Positions 25,345 to 33,345 of a DNA stretch of 64,000 bases are shown piece by piece. The DNA is from Frigoribacterium sp. PhB24 (lineage in GTDB: Bacteria; Actinomycetota; Actinomycetes; Actinomycetales; Microbacteriaceae): the NCBI RefSeq assembly GCF_003755185.1, contig NZ_RKIC01000010.1:434001-498000 (forward strand), read 5' to 3'. The position numbers were made by a program, and so were the translations under genes. Each line of letters starts with the position of its first letter. The first letter of the stretch is position 1. Under the pieces are notes generated by a model. It searched no databases. It saw only the letters and a program-made list of their open reading frames with translations, and had not been told where the DNA came from.

Positions 25345-26649
25345 TCAAAGAACGCCGAGAAGGCGCCCAAGGGTGGCGAGCTGCCCCCGTTCCCCGACGT
25401 TGTTCTTCTCGTCGAGAGCACGCTTGAGCTGCCGTTGGAAGTCGGCCTCGACCAGTGCCCGGATCTCGGGGGTCAGCGGGTTGCGCTGGCTGTTCGCGGC
25501 GAACGGGTTGCTACCGCGGTCGGCGGCTCGCTTCCGCAGGACCGCCGAATGAAGTCGCCGCTCGGCCGCCGTCTGGGTGGCGGGCTCGAGCGGGTCGCGG
25601 ACACCAGAGGCGACGGCCTGCCGGTACGCGCGCGTCGCGCCCCGGTTGACGCCACCTCGGCCGAGGGCGCCGGCCGAGAAGTCGCCGAACAGGCCGCCGC
25701 CCTGGTTGCCGATCAGGTTGCCGCCCGCGACCTGGTCGCCGGTGATGAACCCGTTCTCCTCGAGCAGCCGCACGGCCCGTGAGCGGTTCCCACCGGCCGC
25801 CTGGTAGACGTCGTCGACGGTCATCTTGGAGGGGCTATCCCACCGTCGCGACTGCCACCCGCGACGCGCGCCCGACGACTTCAAGGCGTCGTCGGACAGG
25901 CCGCGGCTGCGGGTGTTGACGACGCGGTAGATGTCGGCCCCGTCGCGGAGGGCCTGCGCGTCGGCCTTCCCGAACAGGCGGTCCTGCTCGGCCGTCGGGA
26001 GGCCGTGGAAGTAGGCGTACGGGTCGACGGTGATGTCGCCCGCGATCGCCTCCTGGGAGGGCACGTGCCGGCAGTCGCACTCGGGGTGCGACTGGAAGCC
26101 CTGGTTCCACCGGTAGAACTTGCCCGCGAGCGTGATGCAGAACTTGCACGATGGCGGGTTCAGCATCCGCACCCAGCCCTGAGCCGTCGGGGTGGTCGTC
26201 ATCGCAGCGCCGACAGCCTGGCGGTCAGCGTCCCGGACGACGTCGAGCACGACCTCGTTCAGCCAGGCACCCGCGGTCGCGAGAGCCGCCTGCGTGCCGA
26301 CGCCGGCCAGCATCTCCTGCTTCGCCTTGTAGACCGCGCCGTGCAGCAGCGTCTCGGCCGGGCGCCCGTCGCGCGTCCCGCCTTGGAACCGTGCCGGGTT
26401 AACCCGAGCCACCGACGATGCGTCGATGCCTTGCTCGTCGAGCACGTCGGGCACGTACTGCACGCCCGACGCCGCGGCGAGGCCCTGGGCCTGCACGACG
26501 GCCGCGAAGACGTCGCCGCCGATCGTGGTCCACGACAGGTCGAAGTTCTCGCCCATCGTCGCCCACAGATCGCTGACGTCGCCGACTGCGGCCGCCGCGA
26601 TGTCCTGCTGGTCCCGGTAGTGGTTAACCGCCGCCGAGGGGAGTGCCAT
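25345..26649 (-). CDS. MuF-like head morphogenesis protein
   Basis: A 434-residue protein whose centre (about residues 155-195) has PPSCKFCITLAGKFYRW and HPECDCRHVP, the Cys/His cluster of MuF/VG15-type minor head proteins, probably binding zinc. The remainder is helical. Such proteins are packaged with the portal and may act in head assembly or be ejected with DNA; some MuF proteins carry a C-terminal toxin domain, but here the C-terminus (about residues 300-434) shows no toxin motif that I recognise. It overlaps the portal gene by 26 bases. Confidence 0.82.
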   Translation of the reverse strand: MALPSAAVNHYRDQQDIAAAAVGDVSDLWATMGENFDLSWTTIGGDVFAAVVQAQGLAAASGVQYVPDVLDEQGIDASSVARVNPARFQGGTRDGRPAETLLHGAVYKAKQEMLAGVGTQAALATAGAWLNEVVLDVVRDADRQAVGAAMTTTPTAQGWVRMLNPPSCKFCITLAGKFYRWNQGFQSHPECDCRHVPSQEAIAGDITVDPYAYFHGLPTAEQDRLFGKADAQALRDGADIYRVVNTRSRGLSDDALKSSGARRGWQSRRWDSPSKMTVDDVYQAAGGNRSRAVRLLEENGFITGDQVAGGNLIGNQGGGLFGDFSAGALGRGGVNRGATRAYRQAVASGVRDPLEPATQTAAERRLHSAVLRKRAADRGSNPFAANSQRNPLTPEIRALVEADFQRQLKRALDEKNNVGERGQLATLGRLLGVL

Positions 26650-28132
26650 TGTCGACTCCCGCCTCGAGCTCGGTCGGTGCCGGCGTCACGTCGACGAACC
26701 CGCGCTGGATCTGCGCGAGACGCGTCGACAGCTGCTCGTTCTCGATCTCGTCCATCCAGCCGTCGAGCTTCGTCTTCGTCGCGCCGGGCAGCATCTCGAA
26801 CGCCGCACGCCGGGGGAACCCCTGCGTGATGAGTTTCGTAATGCCGTCGACGACCTGCCCGAAGGACCGCGCCTCGGCGTCGAGCCACTCGATCTCCGCC
26901 GTCGGCTCGAACGTCTCCGTCCCGCCCGACGCGTAGTAGGCCAGCTCGAGCATGTCCTCGTGGCCCTCGCCGGCCGCGAGCTGCAGCTCCTTCACCAGCG
27001 ACGCCAGCGTGGACTCCGCCGCGGTGAGCGCGTCACCGGAAAGGTTCACCATCTGGCCGAGCTGGTACTGCGGCGGGATCTGCGCCGTGCTGAAGAACGT
27101 CGTCAGGAAGGAGTCGTACACGGCCACGTACCGCTCGAGGTTGGACTCCGCCAGGTCGAACACCTTCGTGTCGGCCCCAGGGAACGCCATGATGCGGTCG
27201 ACGCCAGCACGGCCGGGCGACGAGATGAGGGGCTGCATGAGCCCGTTCCCGTCGAGGTCCGGCGTGCCGTCGGGGTTTGTCTTGTAGAGAACGTTCCCGT
27301 CCTTGTCGACCACACGAGGGTCGAACCCGACGACGATCTTCTGCCGGAACGCCGCGAACTGCATCGCCAGCAGCGTGTTGAAACGGATCGTGTTCAGCGA
27401 GTCCTGCTGGGGCATCAGCGGGTCGACCGCCGACCAGGGGTTGCCGTCGGAGTCGGGGTGCAGGTCGTAAAGCGCGAAGGGCACACGGCGCATCGGGTGC
27501 GTGCTCTCCGCCGTCTTCTTCCACTCGCCGCCGTTCGCCCCGCGCTCGAACCGGACCATCGACTCGGCGTCGTAGACGATGCCGACCTCGCGCTGCCGGG
27601 TGACCGAGGCGGGCAGGATGAGCCCGTTCGACGCCCGGTCGGTGACCGTGTAGATCTTCACCGCGTACTCCGGCGTGAACGGGTCGTCCGGGTCCATCTG
27701 CACGTGCACGCGCTCGTACGACTCCGGGCGCACGATCGGGCGTGCCCTGTCGGCCTTGTTCACCCACACTGAGGCGATGCCGCGCCCGTGGGTCATCATC
27801 GAGCGGTAGATGAGGTCCTGGCGTGTGTCGAACTTGTTCGCCTGCCAGGCGCCCGTCCAGAGCTTCGACTCATCCTCGTCGCTCAAGCTCGTCTTGATCG
27901 AGTCCGCCCGCATTCGCTGCGTCGGCGCCCCCACGGCGATGCCGAGGAAGTTCGCCGGAGCCTGGTGCCGCAGATCGTCGTACTCGGCGTTTACCCCGTA
28001 GGGCGCGAACGGCAGGTCCTGATCGCCGTGCACGTACTGCTCACGGCGCTTCACCTGCTTCTGCCGTCCCGCGAGCTCGGACCGGCCGAGGTCGAGCCGG
28101 TCGCGCGCGACAGCCTCGGTCATGATCGCCAC
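26624..28132 (-). CDS. Portal protein (SPP1 gp6-like)
   Basis: A 502-residue protein with the features of SPP1-type portals: RREQYVHGDQDLPFAPYGVNAEYDDL near the start, MMTHGRGIASVWVNKADRARP, and a long helical C-terminal half (SGDALTAAESTLASLVKELQLAAGEGHEDML). It forms the dodecameric DNA gate. The GTG at 28132 is preferred because AGGAG lies five bases upstream; an ATG three codons later is possible. Placed directly after the large terminase gene. Confidence 0.92.
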   Translation of the reverse strand: MAIMTEAVARDRLDLGRSELAGRQKQVKRREQYVHGDQDLPFAPYGVNAEYDDLRHQAPANFLGIAVGAPTQRMRADSIKTSLSDEDESKLWTGAWQANKFDTRQDLIYRSMMTHGRGIASVWVNKADRARPIVRPESYERVHVQMDPDDPFTPEYAVKIYTVTDRASNGLILPASVTRQREVGIVYDAESMVRFERGANGGEWKKTAESTHPMRRVPFALYDLHPDSDGNPWSAVDPLMPQQDSLNTIRFNTLLAMQFAAFRQKIVVGFDPRVVDKDGNVLYKTNPDGTPDLDGNGLMQPLISSPGRAGVDRIMAFPGADTKVFDLAESNLERYVAVYDSFLTTFFSTAQIPPQYQLGQMVNLSGDALTAAESTLASLVKELQLAAGEGHEDMLELAYYASGGTETFEPTAEIEWLDAEARSFGQVVDGITKLITQGFPRRAAFEMLPGATKTKLDGWMDEIENEQLSTRLAQIQRGFVDVTPAPTELEAGVDNGTPLGGG

Positions 28133-28143
28133 AGGGGCTCCTC

Positions 28144-29805
28144 TCAGTTGAAGCCGTAGAACGTCGTCGAGACGGCCGGCCGCTTGCGCTTCGCGAGGTC
28201 GTCGCCCGCGATCGCGTCGTTCACCGCTTCGTGCGCCAGCGTCGACGCCATGGTGATGTCGATCTTCTGGGTGGGCGACGCCTTGCCGAGGATGTAGGTC
28301 TTCCCCGTCCGGCCCCGCATGACCGCGTTCCGCAGGTGGGTGTCGACGGCCTGGTCGGCATCGTGAGTCAGCCCCGACTTCGGGTCGACGATGTCGTTCC
28401 GCAACCGTTCGAGCGACTCGTGCATCGGCTTGATGCGGTACGTCGCCCACTCGATGACGCGCTTGTCGCCGTACTTGCCCTGCAGCGCCGACACCTGCGA
28501 CTCCCACCCCGGAGGATCGAGGTACGCGCGCACGACGTCGTAGCTGGCGAAGATGTGGTCGAACGCCGCCATGACGTCATCGCGCGGGATACGCCCGTCG
28601 TACTCGGCCGGGTTCCAGATCGTCGGCTGGCCCACCGCGTTCACCGGAGTGAACTGGTGGAAGTCGAACGTCTCGAGCCGGATCGCCGTCCAGTCGTCGA
28701 CGTCCGAGCCGTCGAACCCGAGGCACACCGGCTCCGACAGGGGTCGGTCCCGGACCGTGAGCTTCGCATCCCATGCGGCCAGAGCCGTGTCAGCGAGCCA
28801 GGCGCCCGTGCCGGTCACGACGCGGTTGCCGAAGAAGCGCTCGGCCTGCGCCGGATCGCGCTCGAGCAGCTCGGACGCCTCAGCCTCGATCGAGTCGACG
28901 TTCACCCACGGTGAGCCCTCGTAGACGAACGCGTGGATGCGGCGCCGCTCGCGCTTGTCGCGGTACGACAGGTTCGCCGGCGGCTTCCGCCAGAACTTGA
29001 ACACGTCCTCCGCGGCGGACTCGTAGGTCCGCTGCGCGACGCTGTTCTGCGCCGGGTTCCACGCGTTCGTCGTCTCCATCGTGCGGCCACCGATACCGGC
29101 AGCGTTCCGCCGCTGGCCCTCGTAGACCTCGACCATCTTGTTCTCGGCCGTCGCCAGGCCCGACTCGTCCTGCAGCGCGAAGCTGATCGGGTTGCCGACT
29201 CGCGACTGGGCCGAGGCCGTGACGCGGTCGATGCGGTCGAGCTCGGGGTCGTCGTTCTGGCCCGCGATCTTGATGAAGTTGCCCCGGGGGAGCAGCAGGT
29301 CCGACAGCGGACCGAGCGAGATCATCGCGCGCAGCGGCCGCCACACGTTGTTCACCTGCTCCTCGGAGATGGCCGTCATCTGGATCAGCGGCGACGGGTG
29401 ACGAATGCCCATGGGCTCGTTCTTGAGGTACTCGTACTCCCACCCGCAGCCGCAGCCGTGGTCCGAGCACGCGTAGCCATCACCTTTGCCAGCCCAGCCG
29501 CCGAAGATCGTCGGCCCGACAGCCTCGAGCGAGACACCGCCGGCCGACCAGGGGCCCTTGCCGAGCTTCTGCGGGCCGACGATCTGCGACCGGCGGTAAT
29601 GGAACGCCTGGTTCAGCAGCGGCGCCTCAGGCACCCACTGCGCGTCGTCACGGACCCGGTAGTGGTTCGCCGTGCACCAGAACTGCCAGTCGGCCTGCAC
29701 GAATGACCGGCCACGCTGGAAACCGTTCGGCACCCGAGCGTGCTGCGCGAGCCACGCGTCCTGAATGTCGCCCAGCGTCGGGAAGTCGACCAGGTACTCG
29801 CTCAC
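28144..29805 (-). CDS. Terminase large subunit
   Basis: A 553-residue packaging motor. The ATPase half has a P-loop-like segment QIVGPQKLGKGP (about residues 75-85) and a Walker B region SFALQDESG; the nuclease half has LGFDGSDVDDW as the first acidic cluster and DITMASTLAHEAVNDAIA near the end. It overlaps the small terminase stop by 4 bases. With the small subunit and the HNH protein upstream it forms the packaging module that recognises and cuts concatemeric phage DNA. Confidence 0.93.
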   Translation of the reverse strand: MSEYLVDFPTLGDIQDAWLAQHARVPNGFQRGRSFVQADWQFWCTANHYRVRDDAQWVPEAPLLNQAFHYRRSQIVGPQKLGKGPWSAGGVSLEAVGPTIFGGWAGKGDGYACSDHGCGCGWEYEYLKNEPMGIRHPSPLIQMTAISEEQVNNVWRPLRAMISLGPLSDLLLPRGNFIKIAGQNDDPELDRIDRVTASAQSRVGNPISFALQDESGLATAENKMVEVYEGQRRNAAGIGGRTMETTNAWNPAQNSVAQRTYESAAEDVFKFWRKPPANLSYRDKRERRRIHAFVYEGSPWVNVDSIEAEASELLERDPAQAERFFGNRVVTGTGAWLADTALAAWDAKLTVRDRPLSEPVCLGFDGSDVDDWTAIRLETFDFHQFTPVNAVGQPTIWNPAEYDGRIPRDDVMAAFDHIFASYDVVRAYLDPPGWESQVSALQGKYGDKRVIEWATYRIKPMHESLERLRNDIVDPKSGLTHDADQAVDTHLRNAVMRGRTGKTYILGKASPTQKIDITMASTLAHEAVNDAIAGDDLAKRKRPAVSTTFYGFN

Positions 29806-30275
29806 TGCGCCGCCCGCAGACGTCGCACCGGAGCCGTGCCGCCCGACGACTTGCTCGACGTCGGGGTCGCCGTCGGCTCGGAGCGAATTGCGCCGAGCTC
29901 GTCCATCGCCAGACGCCAGCCGTTCTCCTTCAGCCCGGCCGGGGTCATCCCGATCTGGTCCGCGAGCCGGTGCACCTGCGCCAGGGTCGACGCCGAGGCC
30001 TCAAGATCCTCCGCGCGCACCGCCCACCGCGTGTACTGGCCCACGGCGTAGACACGCCACCGCTCGGCGTTCCACATCGCCGCCTGCGGAGTCCGCCACA
30101 GCACCTTCCACAGGGCCTTCTCCCGCGGTGTCGCCGTCGGCAACGGCCACGCCGGCACACGGCCGGTGAAGCCCTCACGGGGCAGCAGCTTGTACGTCAG
30201 GCCCCGACGCTCACTGGTCAGCGAGTCCGGGTCAGCCTGGGGTCCAGACCGGTTTCGAGAGCCTCCAGAGCCCAT
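29802..30275 (-). CDS. Terminase small subunit
   Basis: A 157-residue protein with a basic start, PAWPLPTATPREKALWKVLWRTPQAAMWNAERW, a pattern common in actinophage small terminases, and helices VYAVGQYTRWAVRAEDLEASASTLAQVHRLADQIGMTPAGLKENGW that contain the DNA-recognition region. It binds the packaging site, probably in the non-coding stretch just upstream (30276-30546), and hands it to the large subunit. Confidence 0.85.
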   Translation of the reverse strand: MGSGGSRNRSGPQADPDSLTSERRGLTYKLLPREGFTGRVPAWPLPTATPREKALWKVLWRTPQAAMWNAERWRVYAVGQYTRWAVRAEDLEASASTLAQVHRLADQIGMTPAGLKENGWRLAMDELGAIRSEPTATPTSSKSSGGTAPVRRLRAAQ

Positions 30276-30546
30276 GCAAGATCACGTCCTCAGCGGCCAC
30301 GGACCGCGTCAGGGAGGCCCCACCAGGGGAGGGGCCGCGAATGTTTGAACCCCGCCTACTTCTGAGAGCCATCCCCGGCGGTCCTGGGGGTCGGGGTCGG
30401 AGGGGGGCCTCCCCCACCCCTAGGGGCGCCGGATATATCGGTATATCGGGGTGGGTCGGGGGTGGTCGACAGGGTGTCGTCCTGGGTGTGTGTGGGTGCC
30501 TTGGGCGTGGCCTGAGGCTGGGTGGGTGGGGTGGCTGGTGCTGGTG
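30276..30546. other. Non-coding stretch, candidate cos/packaging site
   Basis: About 270 bases between the small terminase and the next small gene with no convincing frame. It is G-run rich and contains one A/T-rich island, GATATATCGGTATATCGG, at 30431-30448, made of two imperfect copies of ATATCGG; this stands out in the local base composition. In phages with an HNH-terminase arrangement, cos usually lies here. The cut position cannot be seen from sequence alone. Confidence 0.4.
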
Positions 30547-30708
30547 TCAGCTGTGTGCGTGGCCCTCACCCATGGGGCTGGGCTGTGGGGGTGTCGCCTT
30601 GACGACGGTCGTCCCTCGGTTCGGCCTGGCTTCGAGCTGCGCTATCGCTGGTCGGCTCGGGTCGAGGCCGAGCATCCGTGCCTGCGCTGCTGTCAGGTAG
30701 CTGGTCAC
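30547..30708 (-). CDS. Hypothetical 53-residue protein coupled to the HNH gene
   Basis: A small frame starting at GTG 30708, overlapping the HNH stop (GTGA) and reading MTSYLTAAQARMLGLDPSR, with a helical start and a Pro-rich end. The overlap is the same type used throughout this operon, which is the main support. It might instead be a chance frame in the region preceding the packaging site. No family recognised. Confidence 0.4.
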   Translation of the reverse strand: MTSYLTAAQARMLGLDPSRPAIAQLEARPNRGTTVVKATPPQPSPMGEGHAHS

Positions 30709-31016
30709 GTGTGTGCATTCCTGCCTGCTGCCTGCCGGTTGCACCGCTGGTGCTCGGGTCCGGTCCAGGTGGTGCGGTCGTCGGTGTGCCCGAGGTCCCA
30801 CTCCTGCCCTGCCTCGATCAGGCGGCTGCACTTGGCGCAGGCGACTGTGCCTCGCGCGACGACGGGCGCCCAGCGTGCCCGCTCCCGGTCATGCCCCCTG
30901 TCGTACCCCCGGTCCTGGCGAGACCCCCGGGTCCTGGCCTTGGCCCGGGCGTGGGCCGTGCATCGGCCTGACCTGTCGACGATGACGGGGCAACCGTGCT
31001 CGGTGCACACCGGCAT
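30705..31016 (-). CDS. HNH endonuclease (packaging-associated)
   Basis: A 103-residue protein with an N-terminal Cys motif (CTEHGCPVIVDRSGRC), a basic stretch, then CAKCSRLIEAGQEWDLGHTDDRTTWTGPEHQRCNR, the HNH fold with two CxxC-type zinc ligands and catalytic His in LGH and in PEHQRCN. HNH proteins beside terminase genes are required for cos cutting in HK97-type phages. It overlaps neighbours by 1 and 4 bases. Confidence 0.85.
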   Translation of the reverse strand: MPVCTEHGCPVIVDRSGRCTAHARAKARTRGSRQDRGYDRGHDRERARWAPVVARGTVACAKCSRLIEAGQEWDLGHTDDRTTWTGPEHQRCNRQAAGRNAHT

Positions 31017-31264
31017 CAGTCGTCGGGCTCGAGGACGTAGCCCTGGGTCTGCAAGCGCAGCCAGTCCACCAGGCCGAGGGTGGTGATGATGCTCTGCTGC
31101 TCAGCGATCGAGCGAAGCATGCGCGTCTGCTCATCGTCGGCCGCGACCGCGAAGCCCTGGCCCTGTACCTGCAGCACGTACCCGGTGACGAGGGCGCCGT
31201 CCTGCTCGTCGGCGAAGTGGGCGGCGATCGCATCGTCGAGGGCTGCCTTCGTGGTGTCACTCAT
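31016..31264 (-). CDS. Hypothetical 82-residue protein
   Basis: A small acidic protein, MSDTTKAALDDAIAAHFADEQDGALVTGYVLQVQG, with further helices and an ending QTQGYVLEPDD. GAGGAGG lies a few bases before ATG 31264. The start region is shared with a divergent plus-strand gene 27 bases away. Likely a phage regulatory or accessory protein; no family recognised. Confidence 0.65.
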   Translation of the reverse strand: MSDTTKAALDDAIAAHFADEQDGALVTGYVLQVQGQGFAVAADDEQTRMLRSIAEQQSIITTLGLVDWLRLQTQGYVLEPDD

Positions 31265-31291
31265 TCTGTCCTCCTCGATACAGTGACCCGC

Positions 31292-31543
31292 ATGAGCCTG
31301 CCCCTGCGGAAGCTGCACGCAATGACCGACGCTGAGATCGAACAGCACTACGACCAGCACGCAGAGCACACGGTCGTTGGGATCAGCTACTGGGCTGACG
31401 AACTCGAGCGGCGATCCCGCGAGCGATTCACTGCTGCAGCCGACAAGCTCTCCCGGCGCAGCTTCGTGCTGTCAGTGGTCAGCACGGTGGCAAGCGTCGC
31501 GGCTCTGGCAGTGGCGGTCGTGACGCTCATCGTCACGGGCTAG
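31292..31543 (+). CDS. Small tail-anchored membrane protein
   Basis: An 83-residue protein: a helical charged N-terminus (LHAMTDAEIEQHYDQHAEHTVVGISYWADELERRSRERF) and one C-terminal membrane helix (FVLSVVSTVASVAALAVAVVTLIVTG). Similar small proteins with a C-terminal anchor are found in actinobacterial phages and plasmids, without known function. It is the only plus-strand gene inside the lytic block, so it has its own promoter and may be expressed in the lysogen. No clear ribosome site. Confidence 0.6.
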   Translation: MSLPLRKLHAMTDAEIEQHYDQHAEHTVVGISYWADELERRSRERFTAAADKLSRRSFVLSVVSTVASVAALAVAVVTLIVTG

Positions 31544-31773
31544 TTCGAGCGGGCCCGCAGGTACGCCTAGCCGAGAGAGACACGGCTTCGTGGGCGCCCT
31601 TCGGAGACGGTGGCTGCAGCCGTTGACGGGCCCGCTCGAAGTGGGATCGGTGCGCGCACTGCACCCCGGCAGGGGGTGTGCGTCCCTCGCGGCCACCGTC
31701 CGGTCGTCACACCGGGTTCAGCAGGAGAGGGCGCCGTGGTTGTGCGTGTGGGTGGTGCGGCACCGAAGACTGG

Positions 31774-31807
31774 GCGAGGCCGTGCACGGGTAGGTGCACG
31801 GCCTCGC
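31774..31807. terminator. Perfect 14-bp hairpin in the non-coding stretch
   Basis: GCGAGGCCGTGCAC pairs with GTGCACGGCCTCGC around a 6-base loop. There is no T-run on either side, so it may be a transcription terminator of the actinobacterial I-shaped type or the end of a structured RNA from the plus-strand gene at 31292. Confidence 0.5.
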
Positions 31808-31887
31808 AGGGGCCCGGTCGCTTCCGACAGCCGGTGGGCCTGACCGCTCCTCGCGCTAGGGGCGACAGAGGGAGGACTTAACGCCAA

Positions 31888-31915
31888 ACCGCCCGGGCCT
31901 AGTGGCTCGGGCGGT
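31888..31915 (-). terminator. Terminator of the early/replication operon
   Basis: A 12-bp stem with one G.T pair (ACCGCCCGGGCC with GGCTCGGGCGGT) and a 4-base loop; on the minus strand it is followed by TTTGGCG. It lies 47 bases past the stop of the gene ending at 31962, so it probably ends early transcription before the packaging genes. Confidence 0.7.
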
Positions 31916-31961
31916 CGGGTTCGCTGGCGCCATGCTACTGGCATTTGAGAAAGACGCGCAA

Positions 31962-32864
31962 CTATGCGGATCGCGGCGTGGCGAATGTGCCCTTCCGCTT
32001 GAGGCGCTTCTCCCTCCACATGGTCAGCAGGTCGTCGACGTGGACGTACACGCTGCCGTCGACGGTGTATGTGGCGAGGCCGTCGCGGACGTAGTTGTCG
32101 AGGGTCCGCATCGTCATGTCGAGCTCGACGACGGCCTTCCGTTTCGTCCACCATTCGGACTTCGGGTCGGCGTGCTCCTCGCGCAGCTCGTGCATCAGCT
32201 CGCGCACACGGCCCGCCTTGATGAACGCGGCTGCCTCCTCGGTGTGGCCGCAGAACGAGCACGACAGCACGAACTGATCCACGTCGGCGTCGTCGGGCCA
32301 GTGGGCGCCGAAGGTGAACCGGTCACAGATCGGGCACGCCCGGTCGAGGACCCCGCGGGGTGCGCGGGGTGCGGTGGGGTACTTCGCCCACAGGTCGCGC
32401 AGCATCCCGTTGACGTCGTCGAAGTAGACCTCGCCGGCCTCGTGGTGCGTGATGAGGTCGTGCCGGATGAGCAGCCACGTGGTCACCTGCTCGAGCAGCC
32501 CGGTGGCGCCGGCCGACGTCGTCTCGGCGCGAAACCCTGCGGCCTCGCCCTCGCGGGCCCAGTGCACGAGGACGGCCGACGGGGGCTGCACCTTGTAGAC
32601 GGCGGCCCAGTAGTTCACCCAGTACGTGAGGCGGGCGAAGACGTCGTCGGTGTCGTCGACGGCGTCGGCCCGCATCGGGAGTGGGGCCGTCTTGGACGCG
32701 GCTCGGGGCATACCGTCCTGGGCTCCGCCGAGGCCCGGGACCATGAGGGCGCGGACGTAGCCGACGAGGGCGGGGGCCTCGAGCAGTCGGCGGCGGGCGC
32801 GGGCGGCGGCGAGCTGCAGCAGGTCCTCGGCGGTGGGTTCGGTCAGGGTGTCGAGCTCGGTCAT
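31962..32864 (-). CDS. Zinc-ribbon and helix-turn-helix phage protein
   Basis: A 300-residue protein. The N-terminal 170 residues are helical. A zinc ribbon follows (CPICDRFTFG ... CSFCGH, about residues 180-210), and the C-terminus (MTMRTLDNYVRDGLATYTVDGSVYVHVDDLLTMWREKR) is a winged MerR/HTH_17-type DNA-binding segment. It is last in the early operon, directly before the terminator, a place that suits a regulator of late genes or of packaging. The target is unknown. Confidence 0.7.
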   Translation of the reverse strand: MTELDTLTEPTAEDLLQLAAARARRRLLEAPALVGYVRALMVPGLGGAQDGMPRAASKTAPLPMRADAVDDTDDVFARLTYWVNYWAAVYKVQPPSAVLVHWAREGEAAGFRAETTSAGATGLLEQVTTWLLIRHDLITHHEAGEVYFDDVNGMLRDLWAKYPTAPRAPRGVLDRACPICDRFTFGAHWPDDADVDQFVLSCSFCGHTEEAAAFIKAGRVRELMHELREEHADPKSEWWTKRKAVVELDMTMRTLDNYVRDGLATYTVDGSVYVHVDDLLTMWREKRLKRKGTFATPRSA

Positions 32865-33199
32865 CGCCGGGCCTCCTCTTCTGCTGCCTGGTCGTAGATG
32901 ACCTTGTTGCGGACTCGCTCCTTCTGGGCGAAGGTCGTCTCAGTGACGTACTCGACGGCGCGCACCTCGTCATGAGACACGATGAGACCCTCGGCCTTCG
33001 TGAGCCCCCACGTCTGGCAGAGGTCGCGGAAGGTGGTCTCGACCTGACGGTGCATGTGGTTCGGATCGACGGTGGGCTCACCCGGGACAGTCCAAGGCGA
33101 ATTGAACGCGCGGGTCAGGGTCTCCTGCCCGACGGTCACGAACAACGTCATCACGATGCGCTGGTGCTGCTCGGTCTTGGTGATCTTCCGCTCGTCCAT
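32861..33199 (-). CDS. Hypothetical 112-residue early protein
   Basis: Starts at ATG 33199 with AGGAGG upstream and reads MDERKITKTEQHQRIVMTLFVTVGQETLTRAF, then EVRAVEYVTETTFAQKERVRNKVIYDQAAEEEARR. Mixed alpha/beta, charged, no membrane segment and no recognised family. It overlaps the previous stop by one base and the next start by four, so it belongs to the tightly coupled early operon. Confidence 0.65.
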   Translation of the reverse strand: MDERKITKTEQHQRIVMTLFVTVGQETLTRAFNSPWTVPGEPTVDPNHMHRQVETTFRDLCQTWGLTKAEGLIVSHDEVRAVEYVTETTFAQKERVRNKVIYDQAAEEEARR

Positions 33200-33342
33200 C
33201 AGCGGTCCTCCTCTGTGGTGTCGAAGTCGCCGCGCTCGAGGCGGGCGGCCAGCCCGTCGTAGATCGAGGCCACGAGCGGGGTGCGGTGGTTGGAACGGGT
33301 GCGGAGCCACGCCACGAGGGCGGCCCGGTCGAGAGGCTTCAT
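33199..33342 (-). CDS. Hypothetical 47-residue protein after SSB
   Basis: A short gene reading MKPLDRAALVAWLRTRSNHR and ending GDFDTTEEDR, basic at the front and acidic at the end, probably all helical. It starts three bases after the ssb stop, and its TGA overlaps the next ATG by one base. Together with a GAGGAGG at its end that serves the next gene, this supports it as real. Function unknown. Confidence 0.62.
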   Translation of the reverse strand: MKPLDRAALVAWLRTRSNHRTPLVASIYDGLAARLERGDFDTTEEDR

Positions 33343-33345
33343 GGC

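Larger units (their letters stand above)
31544..31961. other. Non-coding, highly structured 418-base stretch
   Basis: No credible gene on either strand. It holds a 14-bp inverted repeat (TTCGAGCGGGCCCG at 31544-31557 with its complement at 31627-31640) enclosing smaller hairpins, a perfect 14-bp hairpin at 31774-31807 (GCGAGGCCGTGCAC, loop GGGTAG), and a terminator at 31888-31915. It may hold a small RNA or untranslated region of the opposing genes. Confidence 0.5.

Noticed and set aside
25345-26649. Toxin domain at the C-terminus of the MuF-like protein
   Set aside because: The C-terminal 130 residues show no ADP-ribosyltransferase, nuclease or other toxin motif that I recognise.
30547-31086. 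Plus-strand frames across the HNH and terminase upstream region
   Set aside because: They are Trp/Cys/Arg-rich and oppose a clear HNH domain, so they are reading-frame shadows.
31860-31935. Possible phage tRNA in the non-coding stretch (GGGTTCGCT motif)
   Set aside because: No acceptor stem or anticodon arm can be drawn around it; the pairing is better explained by the terminator at 31888-31915.
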